Assembly: GCF_900105865.1 (NCBI RefSeq) | Contig: NZ_LT629804.1 | Location: forward strand, 124,001-188,000 | Source of the DNA: Arcanobacterium phocae | Lineage (GTDB): Bacteria; Actinomycetota; Actinomycetes; Actinomycetales; Actinomycetaceae | DNA: 64,000 bases | Direction: 5' to 3' | Shown: positions 63,956 through 64,000 of the stretch, piece by piece | Layout of the letters: every line of letters starts with the position of its first letter | Numbering within the stretch: position 1 is the first letter of the stretch | Notes under the pieces: generated by a model | Database searches by the model: none | What the model saw: the letters and a program-made list of their open reading frames with translations, nothing else | What the model was told of the DNA's origin: nothing | Made by a program: the position numbers and the translations under genes

Positions 63956-64000
63956 TGAAAACATTGTCAACCGATGTTGTGGTAATCGGCGGCGGTGCCA
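63956..64000 (+). CDS. Start of an FAD-dependent dehydrogenase, probably glycerol-3-phosphate dehydrogenase GlpA (partial)
   Basis: Fifteen codons are visible: MKTLSTDVVVIGGGA, an FAD dinucleotide-binding start. Anaerobic glycerol-3-phosphate dehydrogenase subunit A proteins begin with very similar sequence, and a SorC-family regulator is a plausible neighbour, but many flavoproteins share the motif. GAGGAAAAG lies before the ATG. The gene runs off the window. Confidence 0.5.

Noticed and set aside
1..64000. CRISPR arrays, insertion sequences, prophage, tRNA or rRNA genes
   Set aside because: I looked for regular repeats, transposase motifs, and cloverleaf or rRNA sequence in every gap and saw none.

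Overview
This 64 kb window is a piece of an actinobacterial chromosome. The markers are the SigR/RsrA redox pair, Rv3235-family and DUF6912-like proteins, the short ribosomal proteins bL37 and bS22, BldC-like helix-turn-helix proteins, a geranylgeranyl-reductase-like gene beside nuoA-N, and menaquinone as the quinone. G+C looks close to one half by eye, and several genes seem to start leaderless (a TANNNT box 6-8 nt before the ATG). This would suit a moderate-GC member of the Actinomycetaceae (Arcanobacterium/Trueperella-like), but that placement is an inference and no species can be named. The window is gene-dense and mostly core genome. I see no tRNA, rRNA, insertion sequence, prophage or CRISPR array.

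Layout. 1-2.3 kb: the end of a membrane protein, then an SPFH/band-7 membrane protein and a ribbon-helix-helix protein preceded by a perfect 22-bp inverted repeat, and a convergent FlaR-like P-loop kinase. 2.3-3.4 kb: bL37, rsrA and sigR. 3.5-7.9 kb: an amino-sugar operon nanK-nanE-nagB-nagA (ManNAc to fructose-6-phosphate) with a divergent GntR regulator. 8.0-10.9 kb: a DoxX-like protein, aroA, rsgA. 11.1-17.4 kb: an Aer-like PAS protein, sbcD-sbcC and a DUF6912-like protein. 17.4-24.3 kb: an envelope-related neighbourhood of a CpaE/MinD-like ATPase with an altered P-loop, a SAF-domain membrane protein, a BldC-like protein, an unknown two-repeat protein, a LysM membrane protein, an Rv3235-family protein and secA.

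24.4-52.9 kb is a respiratory super-cluster: a polyprenyl diphosphate synthase, complete complex I (nuoA-N), a geranylgeranyl-reductase-like enzyme, menG, menF, an HtrA protease, menD, menC, a methyltransferase, menB, menE and menA. It encodes prenyl tail synthesis, most of menaquinone synthesis and the main menaquinone-reducing dehydrogenase. No menH is seen. 52.9-59.8 kb: a PLDc_N-type membrane protein, a histidine phosphatase with a MarR regulator, bS22 with its BldC-like partner, a TrkH/TrkA potassium uptake pair, radA and an unknown basic membrane-anchored protein. 59.9-64 kb: a multidrug MFS pump with its TetR regulator and mutY, then a SorC-family regulator divergent from the first codons of an FAD enzyme that is probably glycerol-3-phosphate dehydrogenase.

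The best candidates for undescribed biology are the SAF / Arg-P-loop ATPase / two-repeat protein / LysM neighbourhood next to secA, and the SPFH-RHH pair with its unusually perfect inverted repeat. Regulatory structure is clear at the nan/nag divergent region, the MFS operator that overlaps its own -10 box, and the SorC-glpA region.
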